In this document: piece after piece, positions 1-9,484 of the stretch
Layout: each line of letters opens with the position of its first letter
Numbering within the stretch: position 1 is the stretch's first letter
From: Desulfobacterales bacterium
GTDB taxonomy: Bacteria > Desulfobacterota > Desulfobacteria > Desulfobacterales > UBA2156
Reading direction: 5' to 3'
DNA: 64,000 nt
Assembly: GCA_011049715.1 (NCBI GenBank)
Contig: DRHF01000109.1
Location: 1-64,000, forward strand
Program-made: the position numbers and the translations under genes
The notes under the pieces: generated by a model
The model's input: the letters and a program-made list of their open reading frames with translations, nothing else
Told to the model about the DNA's origin: nothing
Databases searched by the model: none

Positions 1-244
1 CCTTTCCTTTGTTTGTAAGGTATTCTGTAAAAACAGGGATGAATGCAATGCTTAACGACCCTTCGGCAAAAAGGCGCCTCAATAAATTGGGGATTCTAAA
101 TGCCACAAAAAAAGCATCTGAGCCAAGACCTGCTCCAAAGTATCCGGCGATAACAACATCCCTTAGGAATCCAAAAATGCGACTCAATAAAGTGGCACTT
201 CCTACGATTCCAGCAGCATTGGTTACACGGGTATTTTCGTACAT
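1..244 (-). CDS. murJ: Lipid II flippase MurJ, N-terminal part (runs off the window)
   Basis: The minus strand gives about 81 residues from an ATG at 244, in a frame closed upstream by a TAA. The translation has the typical MurJ/MviN opening: a short leader, then GSATLLSRIFGFLRDVVIA, then GSDAFFVAFRIPNLLRRL, and an FIPVFTEYL stretch at the window edge. MurJ belongs to the MOP exporter superfamily and moves lipid-linked peptidoglycan precursor across the inner membrane. The gene is divergent from rpsT, an arrangement common in proteobacteria. No strong Shine-Dalgarno was seen. The rest of the gene lies outside the window. Confidence 0.9.
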   Translation of the reverse strand, partial: MYENTRVTNAAGIVGSATLLSRIFGFLRDVVIAGYFGAGLGSDAFFVAFRIPNLLRRLFAEGSLSIAFIPVFTEYLTNKGK

Positions 245-314
245 GGGGATATGGGGATTGTTTTTTTCAAATTATTCAAACATTCTCAATTGAGGTTAAA
301 ATATCTTGACATTG

Positions 315-371
315 GATAACGAATTTAATACCCTAATCAAGTCAAAACTCGATTAGATGTTATTCGTTATC
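315..371. repeat. Inverted repeat between murJ and rpsT
   Basis: GATAACGAAT (315-324) is perfectly complementary to ATTCGTTATC (362-371), and inside it CTAATC pairs with GATTAG, giving a nested imperfect palindrome of 57 bp. It lies in the divergent intergenic region. It could be a transcript hairpin or a protein-binding site; nothing else in the sequence decides between these. Confidence 0.6.
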
Positions 372-410
372 AGTTATCAATTATTGGGTTTGGTAAAATT
401 TAAATCAAAA

Positions 411-440
411 TTGTATCTCATCTATACTAAGGAATATAGT
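411..440 (+). promoter_or_regulatory. Candidate sigma-70 promoter for rpsT
   Basis: TTGTAT (411-416) and TATAGT (435-440) are separated by 18 nt, about 105 nt upstream of the rpsT start codon. The hexamers match the consensus moderately. This is a prediction by eye. Confidence 0.35.
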
Positions 441-485
441 TTAGTGAACGGGATTAAAGCAAATAACCATTAACATTTAACTAAT

Positions 486-521
486 AAGCCCCCGGTTGAG
501 GCTTTTTTCGCTCAATTGGGG
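486..521 (+). promoter_or_regulatory. rpsT leader with two mutually exclusive hairpins (possible attenuator)
   Basis: AAGCC (486-490) can pair with GGCTT (500-504), directly followed by more T residues to 508, like a weak intrinsic terminator. A longer alternative pairs 490-500 with 511-521 (11 pairs, two of them G-U) and would destroy the first stem. The Shine-Dalgarno AAGGAG (530-535) follows at once. No upstream gene on this strand needs a terminator here, so leader control of rpsT is a reasonable inference. Confidence 0.4.
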
Positions 522-544
522 TTTAAGAAAAGGAGTTATCACAC

Positions 545-811
545 TTGGCAAACCATAAATCTGCGATAAAACGCGCGCGTCAGAATGAAATAAAGCGTCT
601 ACAAAATAAGCGGCTCAAAACCAGGATAAAAAAGGTCACCAAAGAGATTCGTCTGGCCGGAGATGAATCACAAAAAAGCACTGCTTTGAACCGGCTGAAT
701 ATTGCAAAATCTGTTATTGACAAGGCTGCAAAAAAGGGCGCCATCCATCGAAATACCGCCTCAAGAAAAATATCACGCCTCTCAAAGGTGGTTGACACCA
801 TCAGCCCTTAA
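545..811 (+). CDS. rpsT: 30S ribosomal protein S20
   Basis: 88-residue basic protein opening MANHKSAIKRARQ, the normal S20 start, with the usual length for the family. S20 binds 16S rRNA early in 30S assembly. The start codon is TTG (545-547), preceded by AAGGAG with 9 nt spacing. E. coli rpsT also starts with UUG and is autoregulated, so the weak start may be meaningful here. The gene is monocistronic, divergent from murJ and convergent with lptE. No clear terminator follows the stop. Confidence 0.97.
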   Translation: MANHKSAIKRARQNEIKRLQNKRLKTRIKKVTKEIRLAGDESQKSTALNRLNIAKSVIDKAAKKGAIHRNTASRKISRLSKVVDTISP

Positions 812-935
812 GTTGTCTCTACCATCCGGTCAAAATGAAACACCCGAAAACCCCGGCCGATCGAACTGCCAAATCGGATCTCTTTCTTGGCGTTGAGGCC
901 AGGGATTTACTAATTGCTAAAATGCCTGTGGTCAT

Positions 936-1454
936 TTAAAAATCGCTTGTCAGCCGATTAAAAGCTTTTTCGGCAATCCTTTCTGATAACACGATAATGG
1001 CATCCCGTAGACTCTGTTCGGTTTCTAGTCTGGTTAAACCAACAGGATAGGTTCGACTTTCTAATACAACATTGGCCCACAGAATCTTTTTTTGCCGATC
1101 CTTTAGGGTGATAGAAACCTCGATGGTCACCTCCCGTTCATCTGAAGTATCGGTGCCGGTATGGAAGACGGTTTCAATGCCCATTCCACTGATTACCCCG
1201 GATAAAATCGCCTCTGCGTTTTCTCTGCGCCCTGCCAGAACATCTTCACTCTTTCTGATAAACTCATCGATAAGGTCGTCGGTAAATAGTTTTTCAATAC
1301 CGGTCTCTCTCGTACGATTCTCGAAAATAGTGATATAAATGGACCGAATCCCATCAGGGAATGTTCCGCTGCCTGCAAATTTATAACCACAGGCGATAAA
1401 AACAAATCCGAACAAACAGAAAAGGATCCAGATAGCTTTGATGTGTTTTGTCAT
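936..1454 (-). CDS. lptE: LPS-assembly lipoprotein LptE
   Basis: The gene encodes a short lipoprotein: MTKHIKAIW, a hydrophobic stretch, then a lipobox ending FIAC with Cys at residue 22, followed by GYKFAGSGTFPDGI, the LptE signature region. About 172 residues, the normal size. LptE plugs the LptD barrel in the outer membrane and helps insert LPS. It lies immediately downstream of leuS, the classic leuS-lptE order. A longer frame starts at 1514 but would put 20 residues in front of the signal peptide, so the ATG at 1454 is preferred; its GGAG is 14 nt upstream, rather far. Confidence 0.85.
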   Translation of the reverse strand: MTKHIKAIWILFCLFGFVFIACGYKFAGSGTFPDGIRSIYITIFENRTRETGIEKLFTDDLIDEFIRKSEDVLAGRRENAEAILSGVISGMGIETVFHTGTDTSDEREVTIEVSITLKDRQKKILWANVVLESRTYPVGLTRLETEQSLRDAIIVLSERIAEKAFNRLTSDF

Positions 1455-1527
1455 TAAAAACAATTTTTCTCCACTTCTGACGACCCTAAAACAAAATACG
1501 CGACCATTCGGCAAATCGGATTTTGGT

Positions 1528-4119
1528 TTAAACCACTATATTCACCAACTTTTTTTTGACCACGATCACCCGTTTTATCGGTTTGCCGTTGATAAATTTC
1601 GAAACCCGTTCGTCGGAAAGGGCTCTGTCCTTAATGACACTTTCATCTTCATCCGACGGAACATTGAACCGGCTTCTCAGTTTCCCATTGACCTGTACCA
1701 CGATTAGAAGATCGTCTCTGTCAAGCGCATCTTTCCTGAAGGATGGCCATGAAGTTAGAAAAATACTTGATCCATGCCCAAGGGACTTCCAGAGTTCTTC
1801 GCTAAAATGTGGCACCATCGGCGATAAAAGTTGAACCACCGATTCAAGGGAAAATTTTATTACCCCGGGTTTTTCCGGATTGTGGACATTTGGGTCCAGA
1901 CCGGACATCGTATTGACAAGGGCCATAACCGCACTGATGACGGTGTTAAAATGGAACCTCTCTTCAATATCCTTGGTAACTTTTTTAATGGTCTGATGGG
2001 TCTGTTTATATAAATCCCGAACCTGACTTTTGAGCAGGTCCGGATCGCCACAAAAAGAAACAGCATCTTTGATGCCATCCATGTGGTTAAACACCAGGCG
2101 CCACACCCGGTTCAAAAAGCGATACCCCCCCTCAACCCCCTGCTCGCTCCATTCCAGGTCCCTTTCAGGTGGTGCGGCAAAAAGACAAAAAAGCCGTGTG
2201 GTATCGGCCCCGTATTTCTCCAGCATTGTGTTCGGATCGATGATGTTTTTTTTGGATTTTGACATCTTTTCAACACGACCTTCAACCGCCTCTTTTCCGC
2301 ATTTACTGCAAAATCGTTTGGTACCCCTGGTTTCCACTTCATCGGGGAGAAGGAAGCCATGCTGAATACAGGATATCGTCTCTTTACAGACCATTCCTTG
2401 TGTCAGTAAACGGGTAAACGGCTCTTTGTAATCGACCAGTCCATGCTCTTTTAGTACTCTTGTATAATACCTAGAATAAAGCAGGTGTAAAATTGCATGT
2501 TCAACCCCACCGATATATTGATCCACCGGCATCCAATAGTCCACATCCCTTTTATCGAACATGCCGACGTCACAGTCGGGACTGCAGTAGCGCTCAAAAT
2601 ACCATGAAGATTCCACAAATGTGTCCATGGTATCGGTTTCCCTTCTGGCCTCGGGATTGCCGCATCGGGGGCATGCGGTCTTTACGAAACTATCCAGCAT
2701 GGGAAGGGGCGATCGTCCCCCATCCAGGATATCTTCTTCTTCCGGAAGTATAATGGGTAGATCTTCATCCTTGACAGATACAATACCGCAATCTTTACAG
2801 TGGATCATCGGAATCGGTGCTCCCCAATACCGCTGCCTTGAAATGCCCCAGTCCCTTAATCTGAAACTCACCATCCTTTTTCCGAAACCTTTTTCCTCGA
2901 GATAGTCCGAGATCTCCTCAATCGCTATTCTGCTCTCCGTGCCGTTAAAGTGTCCGGAGTTGAGCATGGTCCCGCTATCGACATAGGCTTCTGTCATGGT
3001 ATCGGCATCGAGGTCTCTATCAAAAGGCTTTACAACTACCACCACATCCAGACCGTATTTTCTTGCAAAATCGAGATCCCGCTGGTCATGGGCGGGAACA
3101 GACATCACCGCACCGGTTCCATATTCCATGAGAGCAAAGTTGGCGGTATAAACAGGCATCCGTCTTCCACTCAACGGATTGATGCTATAGGCGCCAATAA
3201 AAATACCTTCCTTTTCGTAACTTTCCACCGCCCGGATCGACCGGTCCTGTTTTGACATGCGCTCAACAAATTCACTGACCGATCCTTCCTGTCCGGTCCC
3301 TTCCGAGAGTTTGGGTACCAGCGGATGCTCCGGGGCAAGGCACATGAACGTTGCACCGAAAACCGTATCCTGCCGGGTAGTAAATACCGCTATCTCCTCA
3401 TCTTTACCTTCAACCGGAAACCGGATCTCAGCCCCGACGCTCTTACCGATCCAGTTTTTCTGCATGGTAATCACCTTGTCGGGCCACCCCGGGAGTTTGT
3501 CACTATAACTCAGCAAATCTTCCGCATAGTCGGTGATACGGAAAAACCACTGCCAGAGTTTCTTTTGGCGTACCGGTTTACCGCATCGCCAGCACATACC
3601 GGCTTCCACCTGTTCATTGGCGAGGACAGTCTGACAGGGATCACACCAATTCACAAAAGATTCTTTTCGATAAGCCATCCCTTTTTCATACATCCTCAAA
3701 AAGAGCCACTGTTCCCAACGGTAGTATTCGGGCTTGCAGGTAGTTATTTCACGGTTCCAGTCATAGGAAAACCCCATTCGTTTTAACTGGGCCCGCATGG
3801 CTTCAATGTTTTCATAGGTCCATTTGGCTGGGTGGGTATTGTTTTCAATCGCGGCATTTTCCGCCGGCATCCCGAACGCATCCCAACCCATGGGGTGGAG
3901 CACGTTGAACCCCCTCATTTTTTTGTACCTTGCAACCACATCTCCGATGGTATAATTTCTCACATGCCCCATGTGTATCTTGCCGGATGGATAAGGAAAC
4001 ATCTCCAAGAGATAATATTTTTCCTTGTCTCTATCTGTTTTCACTTCAAACAGCTTTGAGTCTTCCCAAAATGTTTGCCACTTGGTTTCAATCTTTTCGT
4101 GATCGTATTTCTCTTCCAT
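1528..4119 (-). CDS. leuS: Leucyl-tRNA synthetase
   Basis: 863-residue class Ia aminoacyl-tRNA synthetase that charges tRNA-Leu in the cytoplasm. The HIGH-type motif appears as HMGH at residues 49-52 in [16 protein letters not shown], and the KMSKS loop at about residue 617 in EKMSKSKKN. The connective peptide (about 220-420) carries the [11 protein letters not shown] and [12 protein letters not shown] segments of the leucine editing domain. Cys pairs (CWRCGKP, CKDCG, CPRCG, CSKCG) form zinc-knuckle-like insertions. The C-terminal anticodon-binding domain is complete. lptE follows 13 bp downstream. Confidence 0.98.
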   Translation of the reverse strand: MEEKYDHEKIETKWQTFWEDSKLFEVKTDRDKEKYYLLEMFPYPSGKIHMGHVRNYTIGDVVARYKKMRGFNVLHPMGWDAFGMPAENAAIENNTHPAKWTYENIEAMRAQLKRMGFSYDWNREITTCKPEYYRWEQWLFLRMYEKGMAYRKESFVNWCDPCQTVLANEQVEAGMCWRCGKPVRQKKLWQWFFRITDYAEDLLSYSDKLPGWPDKVITMQKNWIGKSVGAEIRFPVEGKDEEIAVFTTRQDTVFGATFMCLAPEHPLVPKLSEGTGQEGSVSEFVERMSKQDRSIRAVESYEKEGIFIGAYSINPLSGRRMPVYTANFALMEYGTGAVMSVPAHDQRDLDFARKYGLDVVVVVKPFDRDLDADTMTEAYVDSGTMLNSGHFNGTESRIAIEEISDYLEEKGFGKRMVSFRLRDWGISRQRYWGAPIPMIHCKDCGIVSVKDEDLPIILPEEEDILDGGRSPLPMLDSFVKTACPRCGNPEARRETDTMDTFVESSWYFERYCSPDCDVGMFDKRDVDYWMPVDQYIGGVEHAILHLLYSRYYTRVLKEHGLVDYKEPFTRLLTQGMVCKETISCIQHGFLLPDEVETRGTKRFCSKCGKEAVEGRVEKMSKSKKNIIDPNTMLEKYGADTTRLFCLFAAPPERDLEWSEQGVEGGYRFLNRVWRLVFNHMDGIKDAVSFCGDPDLLKSQVRDLYKQTHQTIKKVTKDIEERFHFNTVISAVMALVNTMSGLDPNVHNPEKPGVIKFSLESVVQLLSPMVPHFSEELWKSLGHGSSIFLTSWPSFRKDALDRDDLLIVVQVNGKLRSRFNVPSDEDESVIKDRALSDERVSKFINGKPIKRVIVVKKKLVNIVV

Positions 4120-4346
4120 TATTAACGCTATGCCTCAAAATGAATTTATGGATATGAAAAAATGTATGATATCACATGGCACATTAAATCCCATATTTCA
4201 AGACCATCTATCTATTAATTTATCTTAAACATCAAATAAAAGATTTAGTAATAGAAGCTGTTTCAAAATACCAGATCGTGTTCAAAGGCAAGGGGTTAAG
4301 CCAACAATACCTTGACAAACCGAATCTCAAATTATAGAGACGGGCC

Positions 4347-4808
4347 ATGAATTTTCAAAGAAGATCGATTATTCTTCTTGCAACTGTTGGCTATGTGGGA
4401 AAGATTCCTTTTGCTCCAGGCACGTTTGGTTCAATCCCTGGTCTCTTCATCTGGGTTTTTCTAGCGAAAATCGATCCACTTCTTTCACTATTCTTAATCC
4501 TTTTTCTGGTTTTGTCTTCGATTCCGATCGCTGGTCAAGCGGAGATTATGTTGAATAAAAAAGATCCAAGCGAAATTGTCATTGATGAAATGGCAGGAAT
4601 TGTGGTAGCCTTATTCGGTTTGCCGCTGAATGTTTTTTCAGCCACTGCTGGCTTTTTCATCTTCAGGGTTCTGGACATATTTAAACCCTTCCCGATTCGA
4701 TTTATCGAACGAAAATTACCGGGGGGAGTCGGTATTGTTATGGATGATGTGGTGGCAGGCATTTACTGCAACCTTTTACTGAGAACTATTTATCGTTTGA
4801 CAGGGTGA
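4347..4808 (+). CDS. pgpA: Phosphatidylglycerophosphatase A
   Basis: 153-residue integral membrane protein that removes the phosphate from phosphatidylglycerophosphate to make phosphatidylglycerol. Family signatures are present: GKIPFAPGTFGSIPG near residue 20, IVIDEMAGIVVALF near 77, and GGVGIVMDDVVAGIY near 130, with conserved acidic residues at the membrane face. The start ATG at 4347 follows a GAGACGGG-type ribosome binding region. It is divergent from leuS. A family A MITE-like element begins 39 bp after its stop. Confidence 0.9.
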   Translation: MNFQRRSIILLATVGYVGKIPFAPGTFGSIPGLFIWVFLAKIDPLLSLFLILFLVLSSIPIAGQAEIMLNKKDPSEIVIDEMAGIVVALFGLPLNVFSATAGFFIFRVLDIFKPFPIRFIERKLPGGVGIVMDDVVAGIYCNLLLRTIYRLTG

Positions 4809-4847
4809 AGACCAAGAGAAGAAAATACAATTCGCATAAGGAAATAA

Positions 4848-5138
4848 CTCAAGTTTCTCACCTGGTATTTTTGGAAAAGCCACATCAGGCATAGGGTAAA
4901 AAGAAATTTTTCTGGAAAAAATTGACGATGAGCGCTTTGAAAACAGAACAAAACCTTTTAAGAATTAGCATTCCAGAAGCAACCGATATTACAAAAAAAT
5001 CCGGACCATCGCGTGCCTGTGCACGGTGGTTACTTTATGGTTACCGTTTCAAACTGATTGCCTCATTGTTTTTCCAAAAAATTCTACTACCCCACACCAG
5101 ATGCGGCACCGTGCCCCATTGGGGGTGCAAAACTTGAG
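4848..5138. mobile_element. MITE-like element, family A, copy 1 (291 bp)
   Basis: The left end CTCAAGTTTCTCACC (4848-4862) and right end GGTGCAAAACTTGAG (5124-5138) are inverted repeats (13 of 15 match). The element is flanked by the direct repeat GAAATAA at 4841-4847 and 5139-5145, a clean 7-bp target duplication. A second copy at 59382-59579 shares the ends and about 105 bp of the interior, but lacks about 93 bp in the middle. A small reading frame at 4922-5137 exists here but resembles no protein. The element sits between pgpA and lepB and is probably mobilised in trans by an unseen transposase. Confidence 0.8.
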
Positions 5139-5219
5139 GAAATAAATTTAAACACAATCATTTATGTCGTCATCTCAGAACACAAGCAAAAAAAGCAATA
5201 AAATTTTCCATTAAAAATT

Positions 5220-5861
5220 ATGATGTCAAAAAAGTCCGCAGAAAATAAAATCCCGAGAAAAAAAGGCCGTCTTCGAGAAAATATCGAAGCCATTGCCATT
5301 GCCATCGTTCTTGCATTGTTTATTCGCGCTTTTGTGGTACAGGCGTTTAAAATTCCTTCAGGGTCGATGAAGCAGACCCTGTTGATCGGAGATCACATCC
5401 TGGTGAACAAATTCATATATGGGGTGAAGTTTCCCTATTTACGCACCACCATCATTCCGATAAAAAAACCGAAGCAGGGTGATGTCGTGGTCTTCAAGTT
5501 CCCTGAAGATCCGGAGAAAGACTTTATCAAACGGGTGGTCGGGGTCGCCGGGGACGTTGTGGAGGTGCGTGATAAGCAAGTTTATATCAATCAAAAAAAG
5601 ACGAACGATACATATGGCATTCATACCGATCCTCACACCTTCCCTTCCGGATTGCAGCCAAGAGATAATTTTGGACCGGTTACCGTTCCTCGCGATTCCC
5701 TTTTTGTTATGGGAGATAACAGAGATCACAGTTATGACAGCAGATTTTGGGGTTTTGTCAATTTGAAAGCGGTGAAGGGTAAAGCTTTCATGATCTATTG
5801 GTCCTGGGACAAAGATAACTTCGGCGTCAGATGGAGGAGACTCGGGAACTGGCTAAAATAA
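5220..5861 (+). CDS. lepB: Signal peptidase I
   Basis: 213-residue type I leader peptidase anchored by one N-terminal membrane helix (about residues 24-40). It cleaves Sec and Tat signal peptides on the outer face of the inner membrane. The catalytic Ser lies in KIPSGSM (Ser49) and the general-base Lys in DFIKRVVGVAGD (Lys104). Box D/E appear as MGDNRDHSYDSRFWG. Two adjacent ATG codons (5220, 5223) are possible starts. Its own promoter may have been affected by the MITE-like element ending 81 bp upstream. Confidence 0.95.
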   Translation: MMSKKSAENKIPRKKGRLRENIEAIAIAIVLALFIRAFVVQAFKIPSGSMKQTLLIGDHILVNKFIYGVKFPYLRTTIIPIKKPKQGDVVVFKFPEDPEKDFIKRVVGVAGDVVEVRDKQVYINQKKTNDTYGIHTDPHTFPSGLQPRDNFGPVTVPRDSLFVMGDNRDHSYDSRFWGFVNLKAVKGKAFMIYWSWDKDNFGVRWRRLGNWLK

Positions 5862-5943
5862 GATAAATGGTGAAACCTTCGATAATCAATGCGAGTGACC
5901 ATCCGCATGTCCATTCTTTTTCCGGTGTCAGGAGGCACTTGAG

Positions 5944-7242
5944 ATGATAACCCGGATCGAGGGCGGAAGGGTGATCGATCCCGGACATATTGATGATGTA
6001 AAGGATATCATAATCGAAGAGGGGAAGATTATTGAATTAAAGGATTCCCTGCACAAGAAAACCCGGGGTTCAGACGAAGAATCCAAAATCATCGATGCTT
6101 CAGGAAAAATTGTAACCCCCGGCCTGATCGATATGCATGTCCATCTACGGGAGCCGGGGCATGAATATAAGGAAACGATTCGATCAGGCTGTTTGGCAGC
6201 CGCTGCGGGTGGTTTTACCTCGATTTGCGCCATGCCAAACACCGATCCTGTAAACGACAATCGACAGACCACAGAATATATCCTGAAGAAAGCAACATTG
6301 AACGGCCCCGGGGTTCATGTTTTTCCAATTGCCGCCATAACCAAAGGGCTTCAAGGCAAATCCCTTTGTGAATACGGAGAATTGAAAGATGCCGGTGCGA
6401 TTGCCTTTTCAGATGACGGCCGGCCGGTGATGGACAGCCAGGTTATGCGCCGGGCAATGGAAAATGCCAATGAGTTCAACAGTATCATCATTTCTCACTC
6501 TGAGGATCTTGGTCTTTCACAAAATGGGGTGATGAATGAAGGGACACTCGCCGCACAGATGGGCCTGGCCGGAATACCAAATGCGGCGGAAAGCATCATG
6601 GTGATGCGGGACATCGCACTTTGCGAATTGACCCGAACGCCGATTCATATTGCCCATGTCAGCACCCGGGAATCTGTTTATGCCATAAGAGATGCCAAAA
6701 CCAGGGGAATACCTGTTACCGCTGAAACCGCCCCTCACTATCTCACCCTTTGTGAGGATTCGGTGAAGGATTATAATACAAACGCAAAGATGAATCCGCC
6801 ACTTCGTTCAATTCAGGACCGGGAAGCGGTTCTGACAGGGCTTGCCGATGGCACCATCGATGCCATTGCCTCGGACCATGCGCCCCATTCTTCAACTGAA
6901 AAAGAGGTTGAGTTCGACCTGGCGGCCAACGGGATTATCGGGCTTGAAACCTCCCTTTCCCTGGGATTGAAGCTGGTAGAAAATAATATAATAACCATCA
7001 TCGACCTTGTTGAAAAAATGTCGACCAACCCGGCACACATCCTCGGCCTTGAAAGCGGTCTTCAAATCGGTAGCTCCGCTGATATCACCATTATTGATCC
7101 TGACAGACCCTATGAAGTCGATTCAAATCGTTTTCAGTCTCTCAGCCGCAACACCCCCTTTGACGGGTGGAACCTGAAAGGAACGGCGGTTTTAACTATG
7201 GTTGGTGGGAAGGTGGTTTTTGAAGAAACCGGAGCCATATAA
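5944..7242 (+). CDS. pyrC: Dihydroorotase
   Basis: 432-residue type I (multifunctional-enzyme-like) dihydroorotase of the amidohydrolase superfamily, catalysing reversible cyclisation of carbamoyl aspartate to dihydroorotate in pyrimidine synthesis. Metal ligands are visible in DMHVHLREPG near residue 62, in HSED and HVSTRES around 185-240, and in SDHAPHS near 310. The substrate motif GFTSICAMPNTDPVND is present. A strong AGGAGG lies 9 nt before the ATG. No pyrB partner is visible in the window; it probably has its own promoter in the 82-bp gap after lepB. Confidence 0.95.
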   Translation: MITRIEGGRVIDPGHIDDVKDIIIEEGKIIELKDSLHKKTRGSDEESKIIDASGKIVTPGLIDMHVHLREPGHEYKETIRSGCLAAAAGGFTSICAMPNTDPVNDNRQTTEYILKKATLNGPGVHVFPIAAITKGLQGKSLCEYGELKDAGAIAFSDDGRPVMDSQVMRRAMENANEFNSIIISHSEDLGLSQNGVMNEGTLAAQMGLAGIPNAAESIMVMRDIALCELTRTPIHIAHVSTRESVYAIRDAKTRGIPVTAETAPHYLTLCEDSVKDYNTNAKMNPPLRSIQDREAVLTGLADGTIDAIASDHAPHSSTEKEVEFDLAANGIIGLETSLSLGLKLVENNIITIIDLVEKMSTNPAHILGLESGLQIGSSADITIIDPDRPYEVDSNRFQSLSRNTPFDGWNLKGTAVLTMVGGKVVFEETGAI

Positions 7243-7351
7243 AATCTCTCGTCCCAGCACGATCTCTAAGACCTACGGGATAAACAAAGGCGCAAAGACG
7301 CAAATATAAGGGAACAAGCCGGCGATAATTACTTAGAAATACATCTAAAAA

Positions 7352-8746
7352 ATGACAAAAAAGAAACCCCATATTCTTGTTGTGGACGATGAGCTGAGCA
7401 TGAGGGAGCTGCTCGAAATCATGTTCGGTCGGGAAGGATATAAGGTATCATGCGCGGAAAACGGATGCATGGCCATCTCAATGCTGGATAAAAGCGATTT
7501 TGATCTGTTGCTCTGTGATATCCGGCTCGGCGATATTTCCGGACTGGATGTGTTAAGAGCTGCAAAAAAGAAGGATCCAAATATAGTTGTTATCCTGATA
7601 TCTGCCTATGCGACAGCCGAGACAGCGGTTGAAGCAATGAATGCGGGCGCCTACGATTACGTGCCAAAGCCCTTCGACAAAGAGGAACTCAAACAGACCA
7701 TTGCCAATGCCCTGGATTTAAAAACCATTGCCCGAGAAAAAGAGCTCCTTGATAAAGAGCTTAAAAAAACCTTCCATTTTGGTAGAATCGTGGGAAACAG
7801 CCCCGAGATGATGTATATTTACGATATGATCAGACAGGTTGCCAAAACGAAAACCAATATTCTGATCACCGGAGAAAGCGGTACCGGCAAGGAATTGATC
7901 GCCCGTGCTATCCATGAACAGAGTGACCGGTCTGACAAGCCCTTTGTGGTAATCAACTGCGGCGGCATCCCCGAGACATTACTGGAGAGCGAGCTTTTTG
8001 GGCACAAAAAAGGCGCATTCACCGGGGCAACCCAGGATAAAAAGGGACTTTTTGTGGTGGCTGATAAAGGGACTGTCTTTTTGGACGAAATCGGGGATCT
8101 CAGCATCCCCATCCAGGTAAAACTGCTGCGGGCCGTCCAGGAAAAGGTGTTTAAAGCGGTCGGAAGCAATGAGGATGTTTCGGTTGATATCCGGATCATT
8201 TCCGCAACCAACAAAAAACTTGAAGACGAAGTGATCGCCAACAATTTTAGAGAGGATCTTTTTTATCGTCTGAATGTAATCGAATTAAAGGTTCCGCCCC
8301 TCAGGGAAAGAAAAAGCGATCTCCGCCTTCTTGCCCAGCATTTTTTAGAAAAATACTCCAGTGAAATGGGAAAAGAGATCTCAAAAATATCGTCGTACGC
8401 CATCGATTTGCTCAATAAATATGATTTTCCCGGCAATGTTCGTGAACTGGAAAATCTGCTGGAGCGGAGTGTGACTATTTCCACCACTAACATCCTTCTC
8501 CCTGATTCCCTTGCCCTATCGGTTCATAAACGAAGATGGATCGAAGGGATGCAGGATAGACGATTTGATCTTGGTGAAGTGGCAAAAGGGGTTTCTGTTG
8601 ACGCCATTTTAGAAGAAATAGAAAGGGCTTATTTGGAAAAAGCTCTAGAATTAGCGGGCGGCAAAAAGGAAACCGCCGCCGATCTGCTCGGTGTCAGGTT
8701 GCGATCTTTACGGTACCGGCTTCAAAAGCTGGGGATTAAGATGTAG
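7352..8746 (+). CDS. pilR: Sigma-54-dependent response regulator, PilR type
   Basis: 464-residue NtrC-family activator. Domains: receiver (1-120, phosphoacceptor Asp56 in LLLCDIRLGD, Lys in VPKPFDK), AAA+ sigma-54 interaction domain (about 145-380, Walker A GESGTGKE, GAFTGA loop, GTVFLDEIGDL), and a Fis-type helix-turn-helix at the C terminus (AADLLGVRLRSLRYRLQK). The gene sits directly before two pilA genes, and a sigma-54 site lies before the second, so PilR is the likely role. No PilS-type sensor kinase is adjacent; pyrC lies upstream. Its 3' end was duplicated together with pilA (see 9485-9600). Confidence 0.9.
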   Translation: MTKKKPHILVVDDELSMRELLEIMFGREGYKVSCAENGCMAISMLDKSDFDLLLCDIRLGDISGLDVLRAAKKKDPNIVVILISAYATAETAVEAMNAGAYDYVPKPFDKEELKQTIANALDLKTIAREKELLDKELKKTFHFGRIVGNSPEMMYIYDMIRQVAKTKTNILITGESGTGKELIARAIHEQSDRSDKPFVVINCGGIPETLLESELFGHKKGAFTGATQDKKGLFVVADKGTVFLDEIGDLSIPIQVKLLRAVQEKVFKAVGSNEDVSVDIRIISATNKKLEDEVIANNFREDLFYRLNVIELKVPPLRERKSDLRLLAQHFLEKYSSEMGKEISKISSYAIDLLNKYDFPGNVRELENLLERSVTISTTNILLPDSLALSVHKRRWIEGMQDRRFDLGEVAKGVSVDAILEEIERAYLEKALELAGGKKETAADLLGVRLRSLRYRLQKLGIKM

Positions 8747-8917
8747 AGTGATATAATCGAGACGAGTGAGTGAAAAACATACCAATTTTTGTCACAAAAA
8801 AACAATATTTGTAAAATAATGAGCAGCTGATAGATAGAAAAAAATGCCCTCCGTTTCAAATAAAACTATTTTTCAATAAATACAGTATGTTAAAAATTAT
8901 TTTTTAAATGATTAAAA

Positions 8918-8935
8918 CTGGTGTATTTCTTGTAA
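8918..8935 (+). promoter_or_regulatory. Degenerate sigma-54 promoter before pilA copy 1
   Basis: GG (8920-8921), 10 nt, then GT (8932-8933), within CTGGTGTATTTCTTGTAA. It aligns with the site 9773-9790 in front of the second pilin, but has GT rather than the near-invariant GC at the -12 element. It starts about 65 nt before the pilin ATG. The duplicated context supports a common origin; the -12 change predicts weaker activity. Confidence 0.5.
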
Positions 8936-9001
8936 ACAGCAGTACCGTATGACAAGCAAGAAAACTTTAAATTCCATAAAGACCATAAAGGAAGGCATAC
9001 A

Positions 9002-9451
9002 ATGTTTCAGAAACTGAAAAAGAACAATCAAAAAGGTTTCACATTGATCGAGCTGATGATCGTCATCGCCATCATCGGCATTCTGGCCGCGATCGCCATC
9101 CCCAACTTCATCGCGTATCGTAATAAGAGTTTTTGCAGCCGGGCTGAATCGGATGCCAATGGCGTTGCCGCGGCGGTTGCAGATTATTTTGCCATACCAT
9201 CACATGTCAATACACCAACTATTGCCCAATTAAACAACAATGCGGGCTACACGTTTTCCGGTAGAGGCGGTTCACAAAACTCGGGAACCGTCGATGGGGC
9301 AGATCCCACCGTTAACATAACCGTTTCGGTAACCGATGGGAGTGGTCGGTGTCCGACTGGGTACCAGACTGCCCAAGTCACAGATGCAGGCAGCTCAGAT
9401 GGGTGGATAGTTGGTGCAACTTACATCTATTACAAATATGTTACACGCTGA
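9002..9451 (+). CDS. pilA: Type IVa pilin, copy 1
   Basis: 149-residue prepilin: short basic leader [12 protein letters not shown], PilD cleavage before FTLIEL (mature Phe1, Glu5), a hydrophobic helix [18 protein letters not shown], then a globular domain. Two Cys (in NKSFCSRAE and GRCPTGY) could form the pilin disulfide. GGCATAC-type spacing follows AAGGA before the ATG. Sequence is closely similar to the pilin at 9850-10302, and both come from a tandem duplication. A hairpin (9448-9454 with 9468-9474) overlaps the stop and is repeated after copy 2. Role: major subunit of type IV pili (adhesion, twitching or electron transfer not decided by sequence). Confidence 0.93.
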   Translation: MFQKLKKNNQKGFTLIELMIVIAIIGILAAIAIPNFIAYRNKSFCSRAESDANGVAAAVADYFAIPSHVNTPTIAQLNNNAGYTFSGRGGSQNSGTVDGADPTVNITVSVTDGSGRCPTGYQTAQVTDAGSSDGWIVGATYIYYKYVTR

Positions 9452-9484
9452 TGCATGTGCAGGATAAGCATCAGCTGAAAGGTA

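Noticed and set aside
3325-3786. 153-codon plus-strand frame
   Set aside because: Antisense shadow of leuS.
4922-5137. 71-codon open frame
   Set aside because: It lies wholly inside the family A element, has no family resemblance, and the second copy of the element deletes part of it.
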